A program made the translations under genes and the position numbers. The notes under the pieces are model-generated. The model searched no databases and was not told where the DNA came from. It saw nothing but the letters and a program-made list of their open reading frames with translations. A stretch of 64,000 bases of DNA, taken from Paracoccus wurundjeri (lineage in GTDB: Bacteria > Pseudomonadota > Alphaproteobacteria > Rhodobacterales > Rhodobacteraceae). Shown here in pieces: positions 53,616 to 63,357 of this stretch; position 1 is the stretch's first letter; the number at the start of each line of letters is the position of its first letter. The DNA lies in contig NZ_JAUUTZ010000001.1 of assembly GCF_030678915.1 (NCBI RefSeq), positions 62,001 through 126,000 on the forward strand. The letters run 5' to 3'.

Positions 53616-53989
53616 TTATATGGTCCTGCCATCAAGTTGGTCCACGGTGGCGCAAGCCGGGCGAAGAATTCGCTTTCGGCTTGCGCGAGGAGCCATGCAT
53701 TCGGCTCTTCTCTTCTCAGCCCGAAATCATACAGGCTCTGGTGCAGCAGGGCCTGCCAGATCGGATCGAACCGGCCTCGCCGGGGCCTGGGCATCACGAT
53801 CACGCGCAGCTGGCGTTGCGCTTCGGGGTAACTGCGCCAGACGCAAACCCATTTCGGCGCTGCGGTGCGAATTTCCCATCCATCCCCGATCTCGCTCGGA
53901 GCTGGCCCCGCCACCCGCAACTTCGCCGTCGTGAACCACAGCGCGGCACGAAGCCGGAAATGCGGGCCGGATTGGGGCAGGGGTTGCAT
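53612..53989 (-). CDS. Conserved-looking protein of unknown function
   Basis: 125 residues: MQPLPQSGPHFRLRAALWFT with many aromatic and Pro residues (APKWVCVWRSYPEAQRQL; LLHQSLYDFGLRREEPNAWL). No family recognised. It lies between cysA and the lrp gene in the same orientation, 15 bases after cysA, and overlaps lrp by 4 bases, so it may belong to the sulfate operon. Confidence 0.5.
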   Translation of the reverse strand: MQPLPQSGPHFRLRAALWFTTAKLRVAGPAPSEIGDGWEIRTAAPKWVCVWRSYPEAQRQLRVIVMPRPRRGRFDPIWQALLHQSLYDFGLRREEPNAWLLAQAESEFFARLAPPWTNLMAGPYK

Positions 53990-54004
53990 CGCACCCGCCC
54001 ATTC

Positions 54005-54724
54005 CTAGGCCGTGGTGAAGGCGCGAACGAATTCACTGGCCGGACGCGCTCTGATATCGCCGGGTCTGCCGACCTGTTCGATCCGTCCCATCGACATGAC
54101 CACCACCAGATCCGCCAGTTCCATGGCTTCTTCCTGATCATGCGTCACGAAGACGGTTGTCAGACCGGTCGTATCGTGAATCTCGCGCAGGCCCTGACGC
54201 AGCTCTTTTCTGACCTTGGCGTCAAGCGCGCCGAAAGGTTCATCTAGCAGCAGCATGCGCGGCTCGATGGCCAGGGCGCGGGCAAGGGCGACACGCTGAC
54301 GCTGTCCACCCGAAAGCTGGCTGGGATAGCGCGGCCCGATATCGGGCAACTGAATGAGATCCAGCAGACGATTGACGCGCCGCCCTATCTCGGCCTCGGT
54401 CGGGCGTTCCTTGCGTTTTCTGGCGCGCAGACCATAGGCCACGTTTTCGAAAACGGTCATATGCCGGAACAGGGCGTAATGCTGGAACACGAAACCGGCG
54501 CGGCGTTGCTGCACAGTCATCCCGGTTGCATCCTCTCCGTTAAAGAGCACGCGGCCGGAGGTTGGGAACTCAAGCCCCGCGAGGATCCGTAAAAGCGTTG
54601 TCTTGCCGGAACCCGACGGGCCCAGAAGTGCGATCAACGCGCCCGAGGGAATGGAAAGCGACACGGGATGAAGCGCGCGCTCGGCACCGAATTCTTTTGC
54701 GATTTCTTCGATTTCAACAAACAT
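54005..54724 (-). CDS. cysA: Sulfate ABC transporter ATP-binding protein CysA (short form)
   Basis: ATPase driving sulfate/thiosulfate import. Walker [10 protein letters not shown] at residues 35-43, the Q-loop [14 protein letters not shown], signature [15 protein letters not shown] and Walker [12 protein letters not shown]. At 239 residues it stops soon after the ABC domain, lacking the C-terminal TOBE-type domain of the typical ~350-residue CysA. It follows cysW on the minus strand. Confidence 0.93.
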   Translation of the reverse strand: MFVEIEEIAKEFGAERALHPVSLSIPSGALIALLGPSGSGKTTLLRILAGLEFPTSGRVLFNGEDATGMTVQQRRAGFVFQHYALFRHMTVFENVAYGLRARKRKERPTEAEIGRRVNRLLDLIQLPDIGPRYPSQLSGGQRQRVALARALAIEPRMLLLDEPFGALDAKVRKELRQGLREIHDTTGLTTVFVTHDQEEAMELADLVVVMSMGRIEQVGRPGDIRARPASEFVRAFTTA

Positions 54725-54736
54725 GACTGGACCTTT

Positions 54737-55603
54737 CTAATGGCGGCGGGTGGCAGAAAGCAGATCCGCGTAACGCCATTCGAGCAGGGATTTCAGGAGG
54801 AGGGTGACCAGCGCCAGCATGGCCAGCGCTGCGGCCAGAGAGAATGCCGCGACCGAGAGATATTCGTTATAAAGCATTTCGATCATGATTGGCATGGTGG
54901 TCGTCTCACCCCGGATTTTGCCGGAGATGACCGCAACCGCACCGAATTCGCCCATGGCCCGCGCATTGCAAAGAAGCACACCATAAAGCAGCGCCCAGCG
55001 GATATTCGGCAGCGTCACGGTAAAGAATGTACGCCAACCCGAAGCGCCAAGGGTCAGAGCGGCCTCTTCCTCGGCCCGGCCCTGTTCCATCATTACCGGG
55101 ATCAATTCGCGCGCTACGAAGGGGAAGGTCACGAACATCGTGGCGAGCAGGATACCGGGGAGAGCGAAGACGATTTTCATGTCATGCGCGATGAACCAGG
55201 CACCAAGGGCCGAATTCGAACCGAACAGCAGGACCAGCGCCAGACCGGCAACCACCGGTGAGACCGAGAAGGGCAGATCGATCAGCGTGATCAGGAAAGC
55301 CTTGCCGCGAAAATCGAACTTCGTGATTGCCCAGGCCGCTGCGATGCCGAACACGGCATTGAGAGGGACGACAACCGCCGCAACCAGCAGCGTCAGCCGG
55401 ATCGCAGAGCGGGCATCCGGCTCTGAAAGTGAGGAAATCGCGGCAGACCATCCCTCGCGCAGAGCCTCGGCAAAGACCGCGATGAGTGGTGCGAATAACA
55501 GGATGGCGATCAGGACGACAACCGTGCCGATCAGGATATACCGGGCAAGGCGCGGTTCTGTGGTAACGGGGTTTGCCCGTACAGGATACGCAATATCAGA
55601 CAT
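54737..55603 (-). CDS. cysW: Sulfate ABC transporter permease CysW
   Basis: 288-residue membrane permease. The permease (EAA) signature region runs through EEEAALTLGASGWRTFFTVT then LPNIRWALLYGVLLCNARAM, and NEYLSVAAFSLAAAL follows. About six membrane helices. It is 12 bases before cysA and 107 bases after cysT, within the operon. Confidence 0.93.
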   Translation of the reverse strand: MSDIAYPVRANPVTTEPRLARYILIGTVVVLIAILLFAPLIAVFAEALREGWSAAISSLSEPDARSAIRLTLLVAAVVVPLNAVFGIAAAWAITKFDFRGKAFLITLIDLPFSVSPVVAGLALVLLFGSNSALGAWFIAHDMKIVFALPGILLATMFVTFPFVARELIPVMMEQGRAEEEAALTLGASGWRTFFTVTLPNIRWALLYGVLLCNARAMGEFGAVAVISGKIRGETTTMPIMIEMLYNEYLSVAAFSLAAALAMLALVTLLLKSLLEWRYADLLSATRRH

Positions 55604-55709
55604 TCACAAATCCCCCGCGGTTTCGATAATCATTCGGAAACCGGTATTTCCGCTTTCAGAGGACAGGCGCATGCCTGCTCTATGTGGGGGCTGCCGCATT
55701 CGGTTGCTG

Positions 55710-56549
55710 CTAGACATCGCCCATCCTCCGTCTGCTCCAGATCTGGATCGCATTGATCGCCAGCAGCATCGCGAAAGAGATCAGCAGCATGGCAAGTCCG
55801 ATCGCGGTGGCGGCGTCGTAATTATATTCCTCGAGCCGGATCACGATCAGCAGGGGCGCGATCTCGGTTTGAAGCGGAAGGTTGCCCGCGATGAAAATGA
55901 CCGAGCCGTATTCACCGACCGATCGGGCAAGCGCGAGAGCGAAACCGGTCAGGAGCGCGGGCGTCAGCGTGGGCAGGATGACCCGATACAGGGTATAGAT
56001 GCGTCGTGCGCCGAGCGTGGCGCTTGCTTCTTCGATCTCGCGGTCGAGTTCCTCGATCACGGGCTGAACCGTGCGCACCACGAAGGGCAAACCGATGAAG
56101 ATGAGCGCCAGCCAGATGCCGATCTCGGTATAGGCGATCTTGATGTTGAATGGTGCCAGCAACTGTCCGAATACGCCATTGGGTGCGTATAAAGCCGTCA
56201 ATGCAATACCGGCGACTGCTGTCGGCAAGGCGAAGGGCAGATCGATCGCCGCATCGATCAGACGCCGCCCCCAGAACCTGTAGCGAACCAGAACCCAGGC
56301 CAGCACCAGCCCGAATACCAGATTGAACAGCGACGCGATCAGTGCCGCCCGAAAAGAAAGGAGCAGGGCGCTGCGGATGCGCTGTGAATTGACCATTTCC
56401 CACAGATCGGCAGGGCCAATGGTCAATCCCCGACCCAGAAGGGCGGCGATCGGTAAAAGCACGACGATGGAAAGCACCGTCATCATGATCCCGAAACTTA
56501 GCCCAAAGCCCGGAAGGGGCGAGGCCGAGCGGAGAATACCCGTTCTCAT
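55710..56549 (-). CDS. cysT: Sulfate ABC transporter permease CysT (CysU)
   Basis: 279-residue membrane permease: LPFALPTAVAGIALTALYAP and the EAA region EEASATLGARRIYTLYRVIL then PTLTPALLTGFALALARSVG. Second permease of the complex, 3 bases after the substrate-binding gene. Confidence 0.93.
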   Translation of the reverse strand: MRTGILRSASPLPGFGLSFGIMMTVLSIVVLLPIAALLGRGLTIGPADLWEMVNSQRIRSALLLSFRAALIASLFNLVFGLVLAWVLVRYRFWGRRLIDAAIDLPFALPTAVAGIALTALYAPNGVFGQLLAPFNIKIAYTEIGIWLALIFIGLPFVVRTVQPVIEELDREIEEASATLGARRIYTLYRVILPTLTPALLTGFALALARSVGEYGSVIFIAGNLPLQTEIAPLLIVIRLEEYNYDAATAIGLAMLLISFAMLLAINAIQIWSRRRMGDV

Positions 56550-56552
56550 GCC

Positions 56553-57743
56553 TTATTGCCCTTCATAGATCTGGTCGAAAATGCCGCCATCGGCAAAGAA
56601 GGTCGGTTGCACCTCGGCCCAACCGCCGAAATCCTCGATCGAGAGAAGCTCGACTTCGGGGAAGCGGGCGATGTCTTCTTCTGATGCGGCCGAGGTATCC
56701 CAGGCGCGATAGAAATTCTTAAGGGCAAGGGCCTGCGCCTCGGGGCTGTAAAGATGCTCCAGATAGGCTTCGGCGGCTTCGCGCTGTGCGTCTGACTTGA
56801 TGTTTCCGTCGATCAGGGCGACGGGCGGTTCGGCCAGTATCGAGATCGACGGGACCACGATATCGAACGCATCCTCGCCCTGTTCTTCGAGCGCAAGAAA
56901 TGCTTCGTTTTCCCAGGCCAGCAGCACGTCACCCATACCACGCTGAACGAAGGTGTTCGTCGATCCGCGCGCCCCGGTGTCGAGGACCGGAACATTTCCG
57001 TAAAGCGCGGCCACATAGTCCTGCGCCTTTTTCTCGTCGCCGCCGAACTCCTTAAGCGCCCAGCCCCAACCGGCCAGGAAGTTCCAACGGGCACCGCCCG
57101 AGGTCTTGGGGTTCGGTGTGATGACCTGCACATCTTCTGCGACCAGATCATCCCAATCCTCGATGCCTTTCGGATTACCGTCCCGGACAAGGAATACGAT
57201 CGTCGATGTATAAGGCGAGGAATTGTGCGGAAGACGCGACTGCCAGTCGTCGGGTATCTTACCGGTATTTTCCGCGATGACATCGATATCCGCGGAAAGC
57301 GCCAATGTGGCCACCTGTGCTTCCAGCCCGTCAATCACCGACCGGGCCTGTCCGCCGGACCCGCCATGCGACTGGCGCAATGTCACCGGCTCATTGCCTT
57401 GTTCAGTCCACCATTCGTTGAAAAGCTCGTTATATGCCCGGTAAAGTTCCCGGGTGGGATCATAGGAAACGTTCAGGATTTCCACCGATTCCTGTGCATG
57501 CGCAGCAGGTACGCCGCTGACGGCAAGACCGATGGCGGCGATGGTCGAAAGCAACCCTGCGCGCAAATGCCTAGCGGAGAACGCTGCTCTGACAGGCGAG
57601 ACGCGCGTATCTTTTCGTGATGCGACCGGCTTTCCGGACAGTCTGCGACCGCCCGTATCGATCTCGATATGACCACCGACAAGATCCCGGACGAAGGTGC
57701 CCTGCGCGAGTAACTGCGAACTGATGGCGATTGTGCGGATCAT
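56553..57743 (-). CDS. sbp: Sulfate-binding protein with unusual N-terminal extension
   Basis: Periplasmic sulfate-binding protein: EILNVSYDPTRELYRAYNEL, RQSHGGSGGQARSVIDGLEA, LPHNSSPYTSTIVFLVRDGN, NPKTSGGARWNFLAGWGWAL and TGARGSTNTFVQRGMGD are family signatures. The signal-like sequence ends at AHA near residue 83, so ~50 residues (MIRTIAISSQLLAQGTFVRD and on) precede it. The ATG at 57743 has a strong AAAGGAAG site, so the extension is probably translated; a shorter start at a TTG near residue 60 is possible. First gene of the sulfate operon. Confidence 0.9.
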   Translation of the reverse strand: MIRTIAISSQLLAQGTFVRDLVGGHIEIDTGGRRLSGKPVASRKDTRVSPVRAAFSARHLRAGLLSTIAAIGLAVSGVPAAHAQESVEILNVSYDPTRELYRAYNELFNEWWTEQGNEPVTLRQSHGGSGGQARSVIDGLEAQVATLALSADIDVIAENTGKIPDDWQSRLPHNSSPYTSTIVFLVRDGNPKGIEDWDDLVAEDVQVITPNPKTSGGARWNFLAGWGWALKEFGGDEKKAQDYVAALYGNVPVLDTGARGSTNTFVQRGMGDVLLAWENEAFLALEEQGEDAFDIVVPSISILAEPPVALIDGNIKSDAQREAAEAYLEHLYSPEAQALALKNFYRAWDTSAASEEDIARFPEVELLSIEDFGGWAEVQPTFFADGGIFDQIYEGQ

Positions 57744-57860
57744 AGTGACTTCCTTTGCTGAACCGGGTCATCGTTTGCTGTCTGACTGCGCAGCGCTCAC
57801 GCGGCCGGATCATGCGATCAGAACCGCCGTGAGTCGCAGACACCGCCTGACCTCTAAATT

Positions 57861-57877
57861 ACGACAGAGATAGTCGT
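57861..57877. promoter_or_regulatory. Inverted repeat between sbp and the Rrf2 gene
   Basis: ACGAC-AGAGATA-GTCGT, about 118 bases upstream of the sbp start, in the right place to be the operator of the neighbouring Rrf2 regulator. Confidence 0.45.
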
Positions 57878-57925
57878 GTTTTGCAAAGGAAAAATTACGT
57901 CTATTTTGATCGATATTTTGGAAAA

Positions 57926-58393
57926 TTATTCTCCTGCGGCGGCTTCCGACAGGGAAAATCGTTCAAGAGGCTGCGAATCTTCCATCAGGTCTGCCAGTGT
58001 CAGCGACTCGATCATCAGAATATAAGCCGAGTAGAAACCACCAAAGACTGCCCGCACCCGGCAGGTTTCCTCGTCCTTGCAATCCTCGCATCGCTGATAG
58101 GCTTTTCGCGACAGGCAGGGCAAAGGCGCCATCGGCCCGTCGATCAGCCGCAGGATCATGGCGATCGAGATCCGTCTGGGATTCTTGATGAGTTCGTAAC
58201 CGCCCTTGCGTCCGCGTCGGCTGCCGATAAAACCCGCACGCTTCAGATCCAGAAGGATATGTTCCAGAAACCGCTTCGGAGCCCCGGATCGCTCGGCAAT
58301 CTCTTCGATGCGTAGGGCTGTTCCATCCCGTGCCATTTCATCGGCCATCACCATAAGAGACTTGAGAGCGTATTTCGTTTTCTGAGTGATCAT
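57926..58393 (-). CDS. Rrf2-family regulator with four clustered cysteines
   Basis: 155 residues: winged helix (MITQKTKYALKSLMVMADEM then GTALRIEEIAERSGAPKRFL) and Cys93, Cys102, Cys105 and Cys111 in PLPCLSRKAYQRCEDCKDEE plus TC. Iron-sulfur cluster or redox sensing is plausible. It lies 182 bases upstream of the sulfate operon on the same strand, suggesting it controls sulfur uptake, as some Rrf2 proteins do (CymR). Confidence 0.88.
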   Translation of the reverse strand: MITQKTKYALKSLMVMADEMARDGTALRIEEIAERSGAPKRFLEHILLDLKRAGFIGSRRGRKGGYELIKNPRRISIAMILRLIDGPMAPLPCLSRKAYQRCEDCKDEETCRVRAVFGGFYSAYILMIESLTLADLMEDSQPLERFSLSEAAAGE

Positions 58394-58851
58394 TTATTTC
58401 CGGCGGGTTAGAAAAGCTTGATTATCATGGTCGATTTTAACAAGAGCGCAGTAAAAAGCGACCCCAATCTGCGCTTTACGACGCATTTGCGGGGTGTTGT
58501 TCCCTGATCGCCTCATTCACAGCATATCACGAGAAGATAGGGTTCTGACGATCCTTGGGAAGAGCGCGGGCGGCAGTCATGACTTGATCGTGTTCACACC
58601 GTTTGAACGAAAATGAGGAACTGACAATCATTGCAGCCTGATGTGGGCGGTATCATGGCTGGCGCAAAAGCCGGGCATCCGGCTTTGACCGAAAGATGCC
58701 GACGTGAATATGTCTGCATCCTCATGACTGCCGGCATGCGGCTTCCTGATTGACGTATTCGCGGGAATGTCAGGCGGATATTCGTGCGGCTTGCTTAGGC
58801 ATTCTTGCGGAAGTTCGGTGAAGTATAAGCCCTGCGCGCAGGAACCTGCAT
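58394..58851. other. Gene-free region upstream of the Rrf2 gene
   Basis: About 458 bases. Readings here lack ribosome sites or family matches; I see no RNA gene. It would hold the Rrf2 promoter. Confidence 0.4.
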
Positions 58852-59025
58852 TCAAAGCATGCTGTCATTCATGCTGACTCTTTGGCAGGCAAATGCGTTG
58901 CCTTGCTTGCACAAGGCGCGCAATTCACCGATCGCAGGGCCGCCGGCAGGTTTCGGCACCACGCGTTTCGATGAACAGGATGCCGTCAGGGCAATTGCCA
59001 GCATAAGAAGCAGATATCTCAGCAT
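58852..59025 (-). CDS. Small lipoprotein
   Basis: 57 residues: signal MLRYLLLMLAIALTASC (lipobox LTASC), then a basic, Pro-rich stretch (SSKRVVPKPAGGPAIGELRA) and three more cysteines. No family recognised. GAGTG site upstream of the ATG. Proposed from reading the minus strand; it is short, so uncertain. Confidence 0.5.
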   Translation of the reverse strand: MLRYLLLMLAIALTASCSSKRVVPKPAGGPAIGELRALCKQGNAFACQRVSMNDSML

Positions 59026-59414
59026 AATTCACTCATTACAGGGGCGATGACATGGAAAGGGGCCGGAAATCCGGCAACCGGGCTGGCGGCGGGTCTCACG
59101 CGAATAAAACCGCCAATTCCGCCCGCATATACGCGGCGCAGGCCTGACCTGCAGCAGAGCGCGATCTGAATGGCTGTATGTCTGGTCCGGTAATGAACCA
59201 TGCGCGAATCCTTCCATTGCCCGATTACTGCAATTTATCCTCTGATCGTCAATGCGGTTGAAGTTGATGGCGGACTGGTTGTCCTTCACATCCTGGTTTA
59301 TCTGCCGATCTTGTGGATAACTTGCTAATCCTGTCTATATATGGGGTTTTGGTTGACTTGTAGCGGTCTCGAGGCAACAATCCCCAACAGCTTTGATTCT
59401 GGAAAGGTTCGCCT
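59026..59414. other. Intergenic region before smc
   Basis: Nothing supported as a gene. A TTGACTTG box near 59353 may belong to the smc promoter. Confidence 0.4.
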
Positions 59415-62400
59415 TTGCGATTCGACCGTCTTCGCCTCAACGGCTTCAAAAGCTTCGTGGATCCGACCGATCTGGTCATTCGCGAAGGGCTGACGGGTGT
59501 GGTCGGGCCGAATGGGTGCGGAAAATCCAATCTGCTTGAGGCGCTTCGCTGGGTCATGGGTGAAAATCGCCCGACCGCGATGCGGGGCGATGGCATGGAA
59601 GACGTGATCTTCGCTGGAACGACGCGGCGTTCGGCCCGTGGGCATGCCGAGGTTTCATTGAAGATCGACAATCGCGACCGCCTTGCGCCTGCCGGCTTTA
59701 ATGATGAGGATCATTTCGACATTGTGCGCCGCATCACCCGCGATGCGGGCTCTGCCTACAAGATCGCGGGCAAGGATGTGCGGGCGCGGGATGTGCAGAT
59801 GCTGTTTGCCGACGCCTCGACAGGCGCGCATTCTCCGGCGCTTGTCCGGCAGGGGCAGATCAGCGAACTGATCAACGCCAAACCCAAAAGTCGCCGCCGG
59901 ATTCTGGAAGAGGCGGCGGGGATTTCCGGCCTGTATCAGCGTCGGCACGAGGCTGAACTGAAGCTGAACGGGGCGGAAAGCAACCTAACGCGGGTGGACG
60001 ATACGCTGGAACAACTGTCCACGCAGGCCGCCTCTTTGGCGCGGCAGGCGCGTGCGGCGGCGAAGTATCGCGAGATCGGGGCGGCGCTGCGACTGGCCGA
60101 GGGGTTGTTACTTTATCGCCGCTGGTCCGAGGCGGAAGCGTCGCGGATTGCGACTGCGGAAGCCCTGGCCACCGCCGTGAAGGCTGCGGCTGCGGCAGAG
60201 GTGGCATCGCGCGAGGCGGCGGCGCGGCGCGAGGCGGCGGATGAGGCGCTGCCTCCGCTGCGCGAAGAAGAACAGGTGGCGGCGGCGATCCTGTCGCGGC
60301 TGGTGGTCGAGCGGGAGGCTTTGGACGAGGCCGAGGCGCGGGCGGCGGAAACGGTACGGGCCCTGGTCGCGCGGATTGCGCAGCTTGACCGGGATATCGA
60401 GCGCGAAGAGGCGCTGAATCGCGACGCGGGCGAGGTGGTCGAACGACTGGCATGGGAAAAGGCCGAGCTTGAGAAATCGGGCGAAGGGCATGAAGCCAGA
60501 CTGGACATCGCGGCAAATGCTGCCGATGAGGCCGCCGAGGCACTGCGTGAGGTCGAGGGACGTCTGGCGGAGCTGACCGATGAAGCTGCAAGGCTGGCTG
60601 CGCGCCACCAATCCGCAGAGCGTCTGGCATCCGATCTGCGGGACATGCTGGATCGCGCCGAACGTGCGGCGGCTGAGGCGGATGAGAATGCCAAACGCGC
60701 CAGCGCTACGGGTATCGCCGCCGAAGAGGCATTGCGCATGGCCGAAGAGGCGCAGGAGGCTGCCCGCAACCGGGCTGAGGCTGCCGAAGATGCCTTGGCC
60801 GGCGCAGAAATCGCCCGGGCCGAGGCGGAGGCAGCAGAGGCGACCGCCCGCGCAGCGCGGTCGGAAGCCGAGGGTGAATCCGGAGCGCTGGCGGCCGAGA
60901 TGGCGGCACTTAAGCGGCTGGTCGAACGTGGGCAGTCCGACGGCCGCGCTATTCTGGACCGCGTTCAGGTTGCCAAGGGCTATGAAATCGCCTTTGGCGC
61001 TGCGCTTGGTGACGATCTGCGGGCCGGACTGGCCGAGGATGGCGAAAGCGGCTGGCATGAATTGCCGGGCTGGGATTCGCCGCAACCCATGCCCGAGGGT
61101 GCGACAGCGATATCGCAGCATGTCACCGGCCCGGAGGCACTGACGCGGCGCCTGACTCAGGTGGGGCTGGTCGCCGATGCGGGCAGAGGTGCTGCGATGC
61201 AGGCGAGGTTGCGTCCCGGTCAGCGTTTGGTGACGGCAGAGGGAGATCTTTTCCGCTGGGACGGGATGCGGGTGATGGCGGGCGAAGCTTCGTCATCGGC
61301 GGCGCTTCATCTTCAAAAGGTGAACCAGCTCAATGAATTGTCCGGGCAAGTTGAAGAAGCGCAGGAACGTGCCGCGATCGCCGTCGAGGCGCATGACGAG
61401 GCCAGAGCGCGCCTTGCCGATGCGGGGGCGCAAGAGAAATCGGCGCGCGACGCACGACGCGAGGCCGAGCGGCAGTTGTCGGATTCGGCGCGCGCAGCGA
61501 CACGGGCCGAGTCGGATCTGGCCATGGCGAACAGCCGGGTGGACTCGGCGCGTGTTGAGGTCAAGCGACACCGGGAAGATGCTGCCGATGCCCGTAGCCG
61601 GCTGACCCAGGCAGAGCGGGCATTGGCCGAATTGCCGGATCGCGGCGATGCTTCGCGGGCGGTCGAGAATGCCCGGACCGGAGTTGAGGCTGCGCGCATC
61701 GCGACGATGACGCGGCGGACGGCCCTGGATGAATTGCGGCGGGAAGGAAATGCCCGCATCAAACGGCTGCAAGAAATAGCAAAGGAAGAATCGGGCTGGA
61801 AACTGCGGCTTCAGCAGGCCGGCACCCGTTCTTCCGAACTTGCGTCGCGGCGCGACGCGACGGCAGAGGAACTGGAGCAGGCCGAGGCGCAGCCCGCTAT
61901 TCTGGCGGAGAAGCGCGAAAACCTGACCGAACGCGAGGTCGAAGCTCAAGAACGGCTTGATCGGGCGCGCGAAGCCTTATCGATCGCCGATGACGCGGTC
62001 CGCTCGGCCGGCCATGCCGAACGGGATGCAGAGCGTCTTGCGTCCGAGGCTCGTGAAAATCGCGCGGCACTGTCGGCACGGGCCGAGGCAGCGCGGGATG
62101 CAGAGACTACCGCGCGGGCGCGTATTGTCGAGGAAACCGAGGATACGCCCGACGCCTTGCGCGACAAGCTGGCCGACGAGGATACGGATACACCTTCCGC
62201 CATGCTCGAAGATCGGATCGCGAAGCTTCGAACCCAGCGCGATGCGCTTGGTGCCGTCAACCTGCGAGCCGATGAAGATAAGCGCGAAATCGAGGCAGAG
62301 CGCGATCAGCTGGCCGCCGAAAAGGCGGAACTCGAAGAGGCGATCCGTAAATTGCGTCTTGGGATCAACAGCCTGAATCGGGAAGGGCGCGAACGACTGC

Positions 62401-62867
62401 TGAATGCGTTCGATACAGTGAACGGGAATTTCTCGACACTGTTTCAAACCTTGTTCGGCGGAGGGGAGGCACGGCTGGTTCTGGTGGAATCAGATGATCC
62501 GCTTGAAGCCGGGCTGGAGATCATGTGCCAGCCGCCGGGGAAGAAACTGTCCACGCTCAGCCTGCTTTCGGGCGGAGAGCAGACGCTGACGGCGCTTGCC
62601 CTGATCTTTGCCGTGTTTCTTGCCAATCCCGCTCCAATCTGTGTTCTGGACGAAGTGGATGCGCCGCTGGATGACGCCAATGTCAGCCGTTTCTGCGACA
62701 TGCTGGACGAGATGACGCAGCGCACCGAAACGCGGTTTCTGATCATCACGCACCATGCGGTCACCATGGCACGGATGGATCGTCTGTTCGGGGTGACCAT
62801 GGTCGAGCAGGGGGTTAGTCAGTTGGTCAGCGTGGATCTGAAACGGGCCGAGGCGCTGGTCGCGTAA
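59415..62867 (+). CDS. smc: Chromosome partition protein Smc
   Basis: 1150-residue structural maintenance of chromosomes ATPase. Walker A GPNGCGKSN (about residues 31-39) in MRFDRLRLNGFKSFVDPTDL; two long Ala-rich coiled coils (about 170-500 and 650-1000) around a hinge (GYEIAFGAALGDDLRAGL); signature LSLLSGGEQTLTALALIF and Walker B PICVLDEVDAPLDD near the end. Starts with TTG after a GGAAAGG site. Full length. Confidence 0.96.
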   Translation: MRFDRLRLNGFKSFVDPTDLVIREGLTGVVGPNGCGKSNLLEALRWVMGENRPTAMRGDGMEDVIFAGTTRRSARGHAEVSLKIDNRDRLAPAGFNDEDHFDIVRRITRDAGSAYKIAGKDVRARDVQMLFADASTGAHSPALVRQGQISELINAKPKSRRRILEEAAGISGLYQRRHEAELKLNGAESNLTRVDDTLEQLSTQAASLARQARAAAKYREIGAALRLAEGLLLYRRWSEAEASRIATAEALATAVKAAAAAEVASREAAARREAADEALPPLREEEQVAAAILSRLVVEREALDEAEARAAETVRALVARIAQLDRDIEREEALNRDAGEVVERLAWEKAELEKSGEGHEARLDIAANAADEAAEALREVEGRLAELTDEAARLAARHQSAERLASDLRDMLDRAERAAAEADENAKRASATGIAAEEALRMAEEAQEAARNRAEAAEDALAGAEIARAEAEAAEATARAARSEAEGESGALAAEMAALKRLVERGQSDGRAILDRVQVAKGYEIAFGAALGDDLRAGLAEDGESGWHELPGWDSPQPMPEGATAISQHVTGPEALTRRLTQVGLVADAGRGAAMQARLRPGQRLVTAEGDLFRWDGMRVMAGEASSSAALHLQKVNQLNELSGQVEEAQERAAIAVEAHDEARARLADAGAQEKSARDARREAERQLSDSARAATRAESDLAMANSRVDSARVEVKRHREDAADARSRLTQAERALAELPDRGDASRAVENARTGVEAARIATMTRRTALDELRREGNARIKRLQEIAKEESGWKLRLQQAGTRSSELASRRDATAEELEQAEAQPAILAEKRENLTEREVEAQERLDRAREALSIADDAVRSAGHAERDAERLASEARENRAALSARAEAARDAETTARARIVEETEDTPDALRDKLADEDTDTPSAMLEDRIAKLRTQRDALGAVNLRADEDKREIEAERDQLAAEKAELEEAIRKLRLGINSLNREGRERLLNAFDTVNGNFSTLFQTLFGGGEARLVLVESDDPLEAGLEIMCQPPGKKLSTLSLLSGGEQTLTALALIFAVFLANPAPICVLDEVDAPLDDANVSRFCDMLDEMTQRTETRFLIITHHAVTMARMDRLFGVTMVEQGVSQLVSVDLKRAEALVA

Positions 62868-63074
62868 CTCCGATACGATGTCGTCATGCCTCTTTGCGCC
62901 CGGGAATCGCGTTTCGAGGCTGTTATTTTTGCATGGCTGTGTTGCAATCGTTGTTTTCCCAGCATTTGCGCGAGATTCGCGGTTGACTTCATGCTTACCG
63001 CGACTAAAAAGCGGGCTTCAACGGATTCTAGGGGTTTGCGTCAAGCGGCTTGCCCCGAAGCAGGAGCTAAGACC

Positions 63075-63242
63075 ATGGCGAAGCCGACGACCATCAAAAT
63101 CCGGCTCAATTCCAGTGCCGGGACCGGTCATTTCTACGTGACCAAGAAGAATGCCCGCACCATGACGGAAAAGATGACCGTCCGGAAATATGATCCGGTT
63201 GTGCGTCAGCATGTCGAATACAAAGAAGGCAAGATCAAGTAA
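63075..63242 (+). CDS. rpmG: 50S ribosomal protein L33
   Basis: 55 residues: [20 protein letters not shown] then [26 protein letters not shown] ribosome site. A terminator follows. Own promoter likely upstream. Confidence 0.97.
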   Translation: MAKPTTIKIRLNSSAGTGHFYVTKKNARTMTEKMTVRKYDPVVRQHVEYKEGKIK

Positions 63243-63270
63243 GATCTTCGCCTCGATTGTTTCGTTGAAA

Positions 63271-63298
63271 GGCCGCGCCCTTTGGGCGACGGCCTTTT
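63271..63298 (+). terminator. Rho-independent terminator after rpmG
   Basis: GGCCG-C-GCCC-TTT-GGGC-GA-CGGCC with a TTTT tail. Confidence 0.85.
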
Positions 63299-63357
63299 CA
63301 TTGATGCTGACGATCATATATGGTTGCTGACTGGCACACGGGATGCAGGAAAGCGGC

